Below, piece by piece: positions 34,003 through 43,542 of a stretch of 64,000 bases of DNA. The translations under genes and the position numbers were made by a program. This DNA is from Wenyingzhuangia gilva (lineage in GTDB: Bacteria; Bacteroidota; Bacteroidia; Flavobacteriales; Flavobacteriaceae), in the NCBI RefSeq assembly GCF_030519655.1, contig NZ_JAUMIT010000007.1, positions 1 through 64,000 of the forward strand. The letters run 5' to 3'. Each line of letters begins with the position of its first letter. The stretch's first letter is position 1. The notes below the pieces were generated by a model that was given only the letters and a program-made list of their open reading frames with translations, did not search any database and had not been told where the DNA came from.

Positions 34003-35502
34003 TTAGATATGTAAGGTTGCTTTGCCAATATAATTTACCAAATCACTCGCCATTAAAGAAGGCATTCCTATTTCCTTAATAGTTAAATCACCTGCCAATC
34101 CATGTAAATAAACTCCTAACAACGCAGCTTGTATGGGAGAATATTTTTGAGCCAATAAACCTGTAATCATTCCTGTTAACACATCGCCACTACCACCTGT
34201 GGCCATGCCTGGGTTTCCTGTGCTGTTAAAATAAATGTTTCCGTTAATATCAGCAATGGCTGTATGAGCACCTTTTAGGACTACAATGCATTTATAGGTG
34301 GATGCAAATAACCTTAGTTTTTTTAGTTTTTCAGCATCATTTGAAAAAGTTCCCACCAAACGTTCAAATTCTTTAGGATGTGGGGTGACGATGCTATTTT
34401 CAGGGATTTCACTTAACCATTCTTTGTTTCTAGCTAAGATATTAATGGCATCTGCATCAATCACCATAGGTGTTTTGGTGGCTTTGATAACCAAGTTTAA
34501 AAAAGTTTGCGTTTTAGGATGAATGCCTAATCCAGGTCCAATTCCTACTGTTTTATGAGTACTGATGTAATTTCCCTCTAAAAAATATTCACAAGGTAGG
34601 TTCCCTGTCCACATGGATTCTGGCACAGTTGATTGTAAAACTTGCATCCCACAATTAGGGGTGTAGGCAGTTGCCAAGCCCGCTCCAATTCTTAAACTTG
34701 CTTTGGTAGCCAAAACTACGGCTCCAATTTTTCCATAACTCCCACCAATAATTTCTACATGTCCAAATGTCCCTTTATGCGAAAAAGGCTCTCTTTTTTT
34801 AATGATTTTTAAAATGTCTTTAGCACCTATATATGCATACTCACTTTCAATGGTTTGTTTGTAGTTTTCAGACAAGCCAATGGATAAAATTTTCCAGTTC
34901 CCCACGTAATAAGCTGTTTTTGGTAATAAAAAAGTAAGTTTTGGAGCCTCAAAGGTTAAAGTATAATCGGCAACTAAAATAGTTTGGTTTTTAGAGAAAT
35001 TTTCTACATCACATGGCAATCCAGAAGGGATGTCAATGGCTACTTTTGGGTTGTCGAGTTTGTTGATTTTATCAATCAATGTTTTACAAATTCCTTCAAT
35101 AGGCCTATTGATTCCAGCTCCAAACATCGCATCAATAATTACAGAATGTTCCTCAATAGGAGGGATGTGCTTTTCCGAAATAATGGTTCTAATGGTAATG
35201 ATATCCTTTAACAAAGCTAGATTTTCTTCAAATTCAGGACTTGTATTAGGACTGTGTTTCATAATATAGACCGTTACTTTATATTGATGTGCCAATAAGA
35301 TTCTAGCAATGGCCAAGCCATCTCCGCCATTATTGCCCAATCCACAAAAAACAGTAAAATGTGTATGAGTAGGATATTTGTTTCTTAACCAAGTAGCACA
35401 TTTATCTGCAGCACGTTCCATAAGTTGTGCCGAAGTTATTTTTTGTTCTTGAAGGGTATAAATATCTAACTCTTTTATTTGAGGAGCATTGAATATTTTC
35501 AT
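34003..35502 (-). CDS. nnr: Bifunctional NAD(P)H-hydrate epimerase / ADP-dependent dehydratase
   Basis: 499 residues, the fused NnrE-NnrD repair enzyme that converts damaged NAD(P)H hydrates back to cofactor. N-terminal YjeF_N domain (about 1-215) with VFCGLGNNGGDGLAIARIL, IDAMFGAGINRPIEG and AIDIPSGLPCD. C-terminal ribokinase-like domain (about 225-499) with HVEIIGGSYGKIGA, VTPHPKEFERL and GGSGDVLTGMITG, which holds the catalytic aspartate. Normal length for the fused form. First gene of a probable nnr-AKR-mnmE strand group, divergent from the HMG-CoA lyase gene. Confidence 0.95.
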   Translation of the reverse strand: MKIFNAPQIKELDIYTLQEQKITSAQLMERAADKCATWLRNKYPTHTHFTVFCGLGNNGGDGLAIARILLAHQYKVTVYIMKHSPNTSPEFEENLALLKDIITIRTIISEKHIPPIEEHSVIIDAMFGAGINRPIEGICKTLIDKINKLDNPKVAIDIPSGLPCDVENFSKNQTILVADYTLTFEAPKLTFLLPKTAYYVGNWKILSIGLSENYKQTIESEYAYIGAKDILKIIKKREPFSHKGTFGHVEIIGGSYGKIGAVVLATKASLRIGAGLATAYTPNCGMQVLQSTVPESMWTGNLPCEYFLEGNYISTHKTVGIGPGLGIHPKTQTFLNLVIKATKTPMVIDADAINILARNKEWLSEIPENSIVTPHPKEFERLVGTFSNDAEKLKKLRLFASTYKCIVVLKGAHTAIADINGNIYFNSTGNPGMATGGSGDVLTGMITGLLAQKYSPIQAALLGVYLHGLAGDLTIKEIGMPSLMASDLVNYIGKATLHI

Positions 35503-35611
35503 AAGACATGGATTTGTTTTAAAATTATGGATTTCTTTTTAATAATCAATTTCGTGCCAAAGTGTAGTTGAAAAATATTTTCTCTGCAAGATTGTTAGTA
35601 TATTTGACTTT

Positions 35612-36472
35612 ATGATAAGTCAAAAAGAGGTAAAGTTGATAGAATGCCCTAGAGATGCTATGCAAGGGATCAAGGAATTTATTTCAACAGATTTAAAAGC
35701 CAAATACATCAACGCCATTTTACAATGTGGTTTTGATACGGTGGATTTTGGGAGTTTTGTGTCCCCCAAAGCCATTCCTCAAATGGCCGATACTGCTCAG
35801 GTATTGGGTAAACTTGACTTGTCTAACACCAAAAGTAAATTGTTGGCTATTGTAGCCAATGCTCGTGGTGCTACAGATGCTTGTGCTTTTGAAGAAATCA
35901 CCTATTTGGGCTATCCTTTTTCTATTTCCGAAATTTTTCAAGTTCGTAATACCAATAAAACCATTGAGGAGAGTTTTATGGAATTGCAACAGATTATGGA
36001 GATTGCCCAAAAACACAACAAACATGTGGTAACATATCTGTCTATGGGGTTTGGAAATCCATATGGAGATCCTTGGAATGTAGAAATCGTAGGGAAGTGG
36101 GTAGAAAAATTATCTGCTATTGGTGTCAATATTTTATCCTTGTCAGACACGGTGGGTTCTTCTACACCAGAAGTGATTAGGTATTTATATACTCATTTGA
36201 TTCCTGCCTATCCAAAAGTTGAATTCGGAGCACATTTACATACCACACCAAACAAATGGCACGAAAAAATGGATGCTGCTTATAAAAGTGGTTGTTTTCG
36301 TTTTGATGGAGCTATTAAAGGATATGGTGGTTGTCCTATGGCTACGGATGCCTTAACAGGAAACATGCCTACGGAGAAAATGTTGTCTTACTTTACCCAG
36401 CAACAGGTAAATACAGGCGTAAATTCCCTACGATTTGAGAGTACTTACAATGTAGCTTTACAAGTTTTCTGA
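35612..36472 (+). CDS. Hydroxymethylglutaryl-CoA lyase
   Basis: 286 residues, a DRE-TIM metallolyase that splits HMG-CoA into acetyl-CoA and acetoacetate in leucine breakdown. It opens with VKLIECPRDAMQGI, the E-x-P-R-D-x-x-Q active-site turn, and later has LSLSDTVGSSTPE, EFGAHLHTTPNKW with the metal-binding HLH, and GGCPMATDALTGNMPTE with the catalytic cysteine. It is shorter than mitochondrial HMGCL, as usual in Bacteroidota. Divergent from nnr and not clearly in an operon. Confidence 0.92.
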   Translation: MISQKEVKLIECPRDAMQGIKEFISTDLKAKYINAILQCGFDTVDFGSFVSPKAIPQMADTAQVLGKLDLSNTKSKLLAIVANARGATDACAFEEITYLGYPFSISEIFQVRNTNKTIEESFMELQQIMEIAQKHNKHVVTYLSMGFGNPYGDPWNVEIVGKWVEKLSAIGVNILSLSDTVGSSTPEVIRYLYTHLIPAYPKVEFGAHLHTTPNKWHEKMDAAYKSGCFRFDGAIKGYGGCPMATDALTGNMPTEKMLSYFTQQQVNTGVNSLRFESTYNVALQVF

Positions 36473-36527
36473 TTTTCAATCATTTAAGCAATATTTATAA
36501 GTTTATTTATAATAAATTAAAATAAAC

Positions 36528-36558
36528 TTTGCTTATTTAGAATTGGTCTGTATATTTG
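36528..36558 (+). promoter_or_regulatory. Promoter of the iron operon with an overlapping dyad
   Basis: TTTG (36528-36531), exactly 19 bases, then TATATTTG (36551-36558): a perfect match to the Bacteroidota promoter TTTG-N19-TAnnTTTG. The spacer begins CTTATTTAGA (36532-36541), and its exact inverse, TCTAAATAAG, occurs at 36588-36597 just before the start codon. The ATTTAGA word recurs before the imelysin gene and feoA. It may be the site of a Fur-like iron regulator. Confidence 0.75.
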
Positions 36559-36598
36559 CAGTGCAAAAAAACACAAATCATAACAAGTCTAAATAAGA

Positions 36599-37822
36599 AT
36601 GAGAATTACAAAATCAACTTTAGTAGCTATTGCAGCAACAGGAATTATGTTTACATCTTGTAGTAAAGATGAAGTGAAAAACATTACAGATTCTATTGAA
36701 TTCCCTAAGGATTTATCTGATATTGATGTTAGTGAATTAACAGTTCCTACAGATTATGCTTTTAATAGAAATCAAACTACAACTATTGATTTTTCTGGGC
36801 AAACAACTAGGTTGTCTCAGGTAAATGAAATAGGAGGTTTGTTAAAAAGCACAAATCCAATTCCAACTCAAGAAGATTTTAGCAATAGATTTAATCAGGC
36901 AACTGGATTTACAGATGCTTCTTTAAATGGAAGTAAAAACGTGAGAAGTAAAGTAGCTGCTTCAGTAGGTTTGTTTCAAACAAACTTAACTTTAAGCGAT
37001 GAAATTAAAGCTGATTTTGATGGTTATTTAACAAATCAAATTGCTGTGTTAGAAAGTCAAAACCAAGCTAATCAAGGGGTTGCTGGTAAATTTGTAAGTG
37101 GGACAAGAACTAGGTATTTTAATGAAAAAGGGTTAGAGTACGATCAAGCTTTTTTCAAAGGGTTAATTGGTGCTTTAACAATAGATCAATCTTTGAATCA
37201 TTATTTTAATAGGTTAGATGATAATTATGATTCATCAAACGCTTATAGAAATGATAATGATGCAGATGTGTTGGTTGATGGGAAAAATTATACAACTATG
37301 GAGCATCACTGGGATGAAGCTTATGGATATGTATATGGTTTAGATGGTGCAGACAAATTATTAGGACATTATTTAGAAGAAATTCAAGGGCAACAATATT
37401 TTGCAAACACTCCAGAAATTGTATTCAAAGCTTTTGTTATTGGTAGAGCTGCTATTGAAGCAAAACAATATGATATTAGAGATGCTGCTGTTAAATTAAT
37501 TAGATATCAAATTTCTAAAATCCCTGCAGCTAGAGGAATTTATTACTTACAAAAAGCTAAAGTAACTATTGCAGATTCTTCAGCAGATAAAAGAGAGGCT
37601 TTTCATGCATTATCTGAGGCTTACGGATTTATTTACTCATTACAGTTTACCTATAACCCTGCAACTAACGAACCTTATTTCACGAATGCTGAAGTAAAAG
37701 CATTGATTGCAAAACTATATGATGGAAATGGATTTTATGATGTAACAGCTCAAGTATTGGATGAAGTTTCTGCTGATATTGTAGCTAACTACGATTTTAC
37801 TGTAGCAGATGTTATGCAATAA
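36599..37822 (+). CDS. DUF4856 lipoprotein, first gene of the iron operon
   Basis: 407 residues. Lipoprotein signal (AIAATGIMFTSC, Cys at about 21). The body fits DUF4856, a Bacteroidota family that accompanies imelysins: FNRNQTTTIDFSGQTTRL opens it, and EHHWDEAYGYVYG and AFHALSEAYGFIYSLQF are two similar motifs that suggest an internal repeat of helices. The charged His-Glu-Asp content of these motifs could bind metal, but this is not proven. The gene has its own strong promoter. The imelysin gene starts 93 bases further, after a hairpin at about 37848-37878 that may attenuate expression. Confidence 0.85.
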   Translation: MRITKSTLVAIAATGIMFTSCSKDEVKNITDSIEFPKDLSDIDVSELTVPTDYAFNRNQTTTIDFSGQTTRLSQVNEIGGLLKSTNPIPTQEDFSNRFNQATGFTDASLNGSKNVRSKVAASVGLFQTNLTLSDEIKADFDGYLTNQIAVLESQNQANQGVAGKFVSGTRTRYFNEKGLEYDQAFFKGLIGALTIDQSLNHYFNRLDDNYDSSNAYRNDNDADVLVDGKNYTTMEHHWDEAYGYVYGLDGADKLLGHYLEEIQGQQYFANTPEIVFKAFVIGRAAIEAKQYDIRDAAVKLIRYQISKIPAARGIYYLQKAKVTIADSSADKREAFHALSEAYGFIYSLQFTYNPATNEPYFTNAEVKALIAKLYDGNGFYDVTAQVLDEVSADIVANYDFTVADVMQ

Positions 37823-37915
37823 AAACAAATATTAATAAGAGATAATATTGAGGTGTACTACTTTTTGTATGCCTCAATTTCTGTATTTTTGCACCTCATT
37901 TAGAAAAAACTCAAA

Positions 37916-39082
37916 ATGAAAAAACTAATTTTAATAATCATTACTTCTTCACTTTTAATTTCTTGTGTAAAAGAAAATAACGGGGATATCGCTATTGAAA
38001 AAGATAATTTTAATAGATCGTTAATTTTGTCTAATTGGGTACAAAATATTGTATTGCCTGCTTATGCAGATTTTAAGATAAAGTTAAATGATTTAAAAAG
38101 TAAAGAACAAAACTTTACAGCCAATCCAAACACAACTACTTTAACGGAATTACAAGATGCGTTGTTCCAAGCTCAATTGGTTTGGCAGCATGTAGCCATG
38201 TTTGATTTACACAGGAATAGCTCAGAAAAAGCTTCATATAGACTGTTTATGAATACTTATCCTATCGATAATGAGACAAGTATTGGTAATTCTAATGAGG
38301 ATGATGCTACCTTAATAGACCATTTAGAAAATGGTGATGCTAGTAATATTGAATTAGACAGGTCTAATGCGATAGATGAACAAGGGTTTCCTGCTGTTGA
38401 TTATTTAATAAATGGTGTAGCCTTAAGTAAATACACCACAGATCCAAAAAAAGAAAACTACAAAGCTTATTTAACAAAAGTGGTAGATAGAATGGTTTCC
38501 TTAACTAATAATGTGGTGAGTTATTGGAATAATAATGCAGATGCTATTATTGCAAATAGTGGTTCTTCTGCCACAGCTTCTTTTGATTTGATGTTAAATG
38601 ATTATATCAATTATGTTGAACAAGGATTTAGAGAGTCTAAAATAGCAACACCTTCAGGTAAAAGAAGTGGAGATGAATTTAAAAATGAATTGGCTGTTGA
38701 ATCTTATTACAGTGCAGAACATTCAAAGGCTTTGTTTGATGAAGCTTATAAAGCTGTGAAAAATTTATATTACGGAATTTCTTATGATGAGACCAATACT
38801 GGAACTAGTATTGATGCTTATTTAAAATATTTAAATGCCGAATTTTTTAATACTTCAGATAAGAAAGACTATAAAATAGCTGATTATATTGATACAAAGT
38901 TTGCTGATATTGAAGCTGTAACTCAGGATTTAGATGATAATTTTGTGACACAAATCAACACAGATAACACAAAATTATTCACAACATTTAATGTAATTCA
39001 AGAATATGTTATATTGATTAAAACCAATACTTTTCAAGCATTAAACGTTAGGATTGACTACGTTGATGCTGATGGAGATTAA
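37916..39082 (+). CDS. Imelysin-family (M75) lipoprotein
   Basis: 388 residues. Lipoprotein signal (SSLLISC, Cys at about 17). The imelysin/EfeO-like fold is indicated by AQLVWQHVAMFDLHRNS in the first half and GFPAVDYLINGVAL at the site where the GxHxxE motif lies in EfeO. Here the His and Glu are replaced (P and D), which is common in imelysin-like proteins. Family members are iron-regulated outer-membrane or periplasmic proteins of iron uptake. Its own promoter-like TTTG-N16-TATTTTTG (37864-37891) and an ATTTAGA word precede it. HTTM follows after 6 bases, so these are co-translated. Confidence 0.88.
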   Translation: MKKLILIIITSSLLISCVKENNGDIAIEKDNFNRSLILSNWVQNIVLPAYADFKIKLNDLKSKEQNFTANPNTTTLTELQDALFQAQLVWQHVAMFDLHRNSSEKASYRLFMNTYPIDNETSIGNSNEDDATLIDHLENGDASNIELDRSNAIDEQGFPAVDYLINGVALSKYTTDPKKENYKAYLTKVVDRMVSLTNNVVSYWNNNADAIIANSGSSATASFDLMLNDYINYVEQGFRESKIATPSGKRSGDEFKNELAVESYYSAEHSKALFDEAYKAVKNLYYGISYDETNTGTSIDAYLKYLNAEFFNTSDKKDYKIADYIDTKFADIEAVTQDLDDNFVTQINTDNTKLFTTFNVIQEYVILIKTNTFQALNVRIDYVDADGD

Positions 39083-39088
39083 ACAATC

Positions 39089-40447
39089 ATGACAACCTTA
39101 AAAAATTACATATTACATCATAAAAAAAAAGCAGCTACCTTGGCTGCTTTTCGTGTACTATTTGGTGTTTTAATGCTAGGTAGTCTTATCCGTTTTGTTT
39201 CTATGGATTGGGTGGCAAAATTTTATATTTTACCTAAATGGCATTTTACCTATTATGGTTTTGGTTGGGTAAAAACTTTAGGAATTTATACTTATGGTTT
39301 GTTTGCTATCGCCATAATAGCTTGTGTGGGAATTATAATAGGGTATAAGTACCGAATTTCCATGATTTTATTTTTTTTATCATTCACTTATATCGAATTG
39401 ATAGACAAGACCACTTATTTAAATCATTATTACTTTGTAAGTGTGATGAGTTTTTTATTAATTTTTTTACCTCTACACGCTACTTTTTCTATAGATGCAA
39501 AAAACAAAGGAATTGATTATAAATATGTTCCGAGTTGGACCGTTGATAGCATAAAACTTATTTTGGGAATTGTATATTTTTATGCAGGGCTGGCCAAATT
39601 AAATTCCGATTGGCTATTAAGAGCACAGCCTTTAAAAATATGGCTCTCTACCAAAACAAACATGCCAATCATTGGATCTTTTATGAATCAATCATGGTTT
39701 CATTACACGATGAGTTGGAGTGGAATGTTGTATGATTTAAGTATTCCTTTTTTATTATTGATTCGTAAAACCAGACCTTATGCTTTTGTGGCTGTTGTGG
39801 TTTTTCATGTGTTTACAAGAATCTTGTTCGATATAGGGATGTTTCCTTATATCATGATTTGTTTAACACTTATTTTCTTTGATAGTTCATTACATGAAAA
39901 ATTCCTTTTGGGACTTAAAAAAGCATTCAAGATAAATGTCTCTGAGTGTAATACGACTGTTGAATTATACTCGTTTAAACGTTTAAAAAATATCTTATTT
40001 ATAATTAGTCTATTTATTGTAATTCAACTATTTTTGCCCTTCAGAAATTTGTGTTACCCTGGTGAGTTGTTTTGGACAGAACAAGGGTTTCGATTTTCTT
40101 GGAGAGTGATGTTAATGGAAAAGGTAGGTTATACTAATTTTACAGTAAAAGATAGTGTGTCTGGCAAACAGTTTCATGTTAAAAATTCAGACTTTTTAAC
40201 TTCTTTTCAAATCAAACAAATGAGTTTTCAACCAGATTTTATTCTGGAATATGCACATTTGTTAGGAGATCATTTTAAGAGTCAAGGACATCAAAACATA
40301 CAAGTTTTTGCAGAAAGTTATGTGGCATTAAATGGGCGTTTAAATCAATTATTTATAGACCCAAAAGTTGATTTATATAAACAAGAAGAAGGTTTTCATA
40401 ACAAAACATGGATTTTACCCTTAAATGATGAAATTAAAGGATTATAG
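39089..40447 (+). CDS. HTTM-domain membrane protein, vitamin K-dependent gamma-carboxylase-like
   Basis: 452 residues, with several membrane helices in the first 300 (from about 20, FRVLFGVLMLGSLI) and a soluble C-terminal part (about 320-452). YFYAGLAKLNSDWLLRAQPL (about 164-183) corresponds to the catalytic-lysine region of HTTM/VKGC proteins (GxxKLxxDWL). In Bacteroidota this HTTM gene is regularly placed between imelysin and a TonB receptor; its substrate is unknown, and modification of the neighbouring receptor or lipoproteins is only a guess. The end of the gene overlaps the receptor start by 23 bases, a sign of translational coupling. Confidence 0.85.
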   Translation: MTTLKNYILHHKKKAATLAAFRVLFGVLMLGSLIRFVSMDWVAKFYILPKWHFTYYGFGWVKTLGIYTYGLFAIAIIACVGIIIGYKYRISMILFFLSFTYIELIDKTTYLNHYYFVSVMSFLLIFLPLHATFSIDAKNKGIDYKYVPSWTVDSIKLILGIVYFYAGLAKLNSDWLLRAQPLKIWLSTKTNMPIIGSFMNQSWFHYTMSWSGMLYDLSIPFLLLIRKTRPYAFVAVVVFHVFTRILFDIGMFPYIMICLTLIFFDSSLHEKFLLGLKKAFKINVSECNTTVELYSFKRLKNILFIISLFIVIQLFLPFRNLCYPGELFWTEQGFRFSWRVMLMEKVGYTNFTVKDSVSGKQFHVKNSDFLTSFQIKQMSFQPDFILEYAHLLGDHFKSQGHQNIQVFAESYVALNGRLNQLFIDPKVDLYKQEEGFHNKTWILPLNDEIKGL

Positions 40448-42881
40448 GTTATTTATAGTAATGTTGTTTTTGTTTCAAGCAGGTTTTGCTTATCAAATCA
40501 CCTTTAAAATATTAGATAAGAATACGCAACAACCTTTAGAAGGAGTTCAAGTAGTTGCAGGAAAAACGGCTTATATAGGTATCACCAATCAAAAGGGAAT
40601 TATACAGACTGAGTTAGATAATCAAACAAAAAAACTTACTTTTTTTTATTTTGGATACGAAGTTTTAAAAAAGGAATACTCGTTTATACAAAACGAAAAT
40701 ATTACTCTTTATTTAACTCCTTTACAGCAAGAATTATCAGCAGTTGTTTTAAACGCAAAAAAGCGAGAGAATTACGGTTTAACAACATTAAAACCTGTAG
40801 AAGGAACACACATTTACGCAGGTAAAAAAACAGAGGTCATCAATTTAGATTTGGTGGTTGGGAATAAAGCTAGTAACAACCCTAGACAAATTTTTGCAAA
40901 AGTAGCGGGACTTAATATTTATGATAGCAATGATGGAGGTTTACAATTAAATATTGGAGGTAGGGGATTAGATCCTAACAGAACTGCTAATTTTAATACT
41001 CGACAAAATGACTATGACATTAGTGCTGATGTTTTGGGATATCCTGAAAGTTATTATACGCCACCTACAGAAGCTTTGGAATGCATTCAAGTCATTCGTG
41101 GAGCTGCTTCTTTGCAATATGGTACTCAATTTGGAGGGTTGATTAATTTTATAACCAAACAACCTTCCAAGAAACCTGTGTTATTTGTTACACGTAACAC
41201 TCTAGGTTCTTTTAACACTTATACAAATTTTACTTCTATAAGCGGAACGCTTGGTAAGTTTAATTATTACACTTATTACAATGGTAAAAAAGGAGATGGA
41301 TTTAGACCTAATTCAGACTATAAATCCAATAATTTCTTTACTCATTTAGGATATGATTTTTCTGACAATACAAAATTATCATTTGAATTGTCTTCTTTTA
41401 ATTATTTAGCGCATCAACCAGGTGGTTTGTCTGATGTACAATTTTTAGAAGACCCATCACAAAGTTATTTAAAGCGTAATTGGTTTGGAGTAGATTGGAA
41501 ATTATACAATTTAAAACTAGAACATCAATTAACAGATATTTCAAAACTAACCGTTAGTGTTTTTGCTTTAGATGCCTATAGAAAAGCAGTTGGGTTTAGG
41601 GGAAACCCTACAGCACAAGAACCTAATTTATTTAATGTAGATGGGGATGAGCAAAATACGGATGGAACTTATACTTTTTCTAGAGACTTAATTGTAGGAG
41701 ATTTTAGAAATTATGGTTCAGAAATACGATTTTTATCTAGTTATAAATTTGGAAAGATTAGAAATTATTATCTGTTAGGAGGTAAGCTATACAAGGCAAG
41801 CAATTCACAAAGACAAGGAGCAGGAAGCAAAGGCATAGATGCTGACTTTTCTTTTGATGAAAGTGCAAAACAATATCCAAATCAAAATGAGTTTAAATAT
41901 CCAAACTTCAATACTTCATTGTTTGGGGAACATATTTTTAACATCAATAAACATTTTAGTATCACTCCAGGATTTAGATTTGAGCATATCAAAACACAAT
42001 CAGAAGGAACTTACTATGTATATCAATACAACAACCCTTCACAAAGTTTTTTTCAAGATGACAACAATCGTTTTATAAGAAACTTTGTATTACTAGGATT
42101 AGGCTTAAGCTACAAACCTAAAAGCACTTTTGAGTTATATGCCAATGCATCTCAAAACTATCGTTCTGTAACTTTTTCTGATATTAGAACCGTTAACCCA
42201 ACTTTTATTATTGATGAAAACATTACTGATGAGAAAGGATTTACGGCGGATATAGGAGTGAGAGGAAAGTCAAAAAAAACTTTTTCTTATGATGTAAGTA
42301 CTTTTACATTGGTTTATGGAAATAGAATAGGGCAAGTGTTGAATAATAGAGCGCAATGGGTTCGTAAAAATATTGGAACAGCCTTTATTTATGGACTGGA
42401 GTCTTTATTACAGTGGAATATTAAAGAGACGTACTTTAAAGAAAGTGATGATTTAATTTTTGATATTTATAGCAATATAGCACTTACTAAATCTGTGTAT
42501 TTAGAATCTGAAGATACAAACGTTGCAGGAAATGAGGTTGAATTTATCCCTTTTATGAATTTAAAAACAGGAGCTAGCTTTGGGTGGAAAAACTTATTGG
42601 CGAGTGTACAGTATACTTATATTAGTGAACAATATACAGATGTTACCAATTCTGCTTACGATCCAAACAACGATACCAACACAATTGGAGCAATTCCATC
42701 TTATGATATTTTAGATGTATCTTTATCTTATAAATTCAATAAAAACTTTAAATTAGAGGGTGGAATTAATAATTTATTAGATAATAGTTATTTTACCAGA
42801 AGAGCTACAGGGTATCCTGGACCAGGAATTATTCCAGCAGAACCTAGGTATTACTATGTTACTTTAGAAATTAAACTATAA
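40425..42881 (+). CDS. TonB-dependent outer membrane receptor (iron operon)
   Basis: 818 residues. Start at 40425 or the adjacent ATG at 40428; both overlap the HTTM gene. Signal peptide (ending AGFAYQ), carboxypeptidase-regulatory-like domain (about 22-100), plug domain (about 120-230, with ECIQVIRGAASLQYGTQFGG) and a 22-strand barrel ending in an aromatic YYYVTLEIKL. The operon context with imelysin and haem-binding proteins suggests ferric-siderophore or haem uptake. FecA-like plug features (LQLNIGGRGLDPNRTANF) fit iron dicitrate-type receptors. The substrate is not proven. No SusD follows. Confidence 0.9.
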   Translation: MMKLKDYRLFIVMLFLFQAGFAYQITFKILDKNTQQPLEGVQVVAGKTAYIGITNQKGIIQTELDNQTKKLTFFYFGYEVLKKEYSFIQNENITLYLTPLQQELSAVVLNAKKRENYGLTTLKPVEGTHIYAGKKTEVINLDLVVGNKASNNPRQIFAKVAGLNIYDSNDGGLQLNIGGRGLDPNRTANFNTRQNDYDISADVLGYPESYYTPPTEALECIQVIRGAASLQYGTQFGGLINFITKQPSKKPVLFVTRNTLGSFNTYTNFTSISGTLGKFNYYTYYNGKKGDGFRPNSDYKSNNFFTHLGYDFSDNTKLSFELSSFNYLAHQPGGLSDVQFLEDPSQSYLKRNWFGVDWKLYNLKLEHQLTDISKLTVSVFALDAYRKAVGFRGNPTAQEPNLFNVDGDEQNTDGTYTFSRDLIVGDFRNYGSEIRFLSSYKFGKIRNYYLLGGKLYKASNSQRQGAGSKGIDADFSFDESAKQYPNQNEFKYPNFNTSLFGEHIFNINKHFSITPGFRFEHIKTQSEGTYYVYQYNNPSQSFFQDDNNRFIRNFVLLGLGLSYKPKSTFELYANASQNYRSVTFSDIRTVNPTFIIDENITDEKGFTADIGVRGKSKKTFSYDVSTFTLVYGNRIGQVLNNRAQWVRKNIGTAFIYGLESLLQWNIKETYFKESDDLIFDIYSNIALTKSVYLESEDTNVAGNEVEFIPFMNLKTGASFGWKNLLASVQYTYISEQYTDVTNSAYDPNNDTNTIGAIPSYDILDVSLSYKFNKNFKLEGGINNLLDNSYFTRRATGYPGPGIIPAEPRYYYVTLEIKL

Positions 42882-42885
42882 TAAA

Positions 42886-43327
42886 ATGATAAAGAAGATT
42901 GTATTGGTTTTGTTAGTGCTTTTTGTAATTGCTCAGTTTTTTGGAACTGAAAAAAATGATGCACCTACTAGAGAATTAACCGTTTTTACAAATGAAACTT
43001 CACCAACTGTAGAAGTGAGCGCTATTCTAGCTTCAAAATGCTACGATTGTCACAGCAACAAAACAACATATCCTTGGTATGCTAATGTTGCTCCACTTTC
43101 TTATTGGATCAACCATCATGTAGATGAAGGAAAAGAACATTTAAACTTTTCTGATTGGGCAACATATAACACCAAAAGAAAAAAAACACAAATTAGACGA
43201 ATTGATAGAAGAAGTTGAGGAAGGTAAAATGCCTTTGGATTCTTATGAAAACTTACATGGTGATATTACGGAGTCAGAAAAAGAAGTATTGATTGCTTGG
43301 GCTAAAAAAGCAATGGATTCTTATTAA
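42886..43327 (+). pseudogene. Haem-binding-domain protein broken by a frameshift in an A8 run
   Basis: The first frame (42886-43218, 110 residues) starts with a membrane anchor (MIKKIVLVLLVLFVIAQFF) and has the haem motif KCYDCH followed by YPWYANVAPLSYWINHHV, typical of the small haem-binding family (Haem_bd). It stops at 43218 soon after eight A residues at 43189-43196. One base less there continues the protein as HKLDELIEEVEEGKMPLDSY to a stop at 43325-43327, restoring a full 146-residue family member. So this is a sequencing error, a recent mutation or slippage at the A run. The gene follows the TonB receptor by 4 bases. Confidence 0.85.
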
Positions 43328-43349
43328 AGTCATTACAACAATCTTAAAC

Positions 43350-43389
43350 AAAAGGTAATAGAAAACAATTCTATTACCTTTTGTTTTTT
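43350..43389 (+). terminator. Intrinsic terminator of the iron operon
   Basis: A 14-bp stem (AAAAGGTAATAGAA and its complement) with a 5-base loop, followed by GTTTTTTT. Confidence 0.88.
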
Positions 43390-43431
43390 TACAACATTTC
43401 TCCTTTTTAGCTAAAAGAAAAAGGTATTTAT

Positions 43432-43514
43432 TTTAAATAAATCTAAATAGTTTATATCTTTGTTCTTCGCTTTATTTTACCACAAAATGAAGGTCACAAA
43501 TGACCTCAATTTTT
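43432..43514 (+). promoter_or_regulatory. feoA promoter and 5' leader with a hairpin
   Basis: TTTA-N19-TATCTTTG (-7 box at 43455-43462) with TCTAAAT (43442-43448) in the spacer, the same word as in the other iron promoter. In the leader, AGGTCA-CAAA-TGACCT (43491-43506) forms a hairpin followed by a T-run (43510-43514), which may attenuate the transcript. A mini-ORF MKVTNDLNFYE (43488-43523) spans the hairpin. Confidence 0.55.
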
Positions 43515-43542
43515 ATGAATAAAGTATTTAATTACAACTTGA

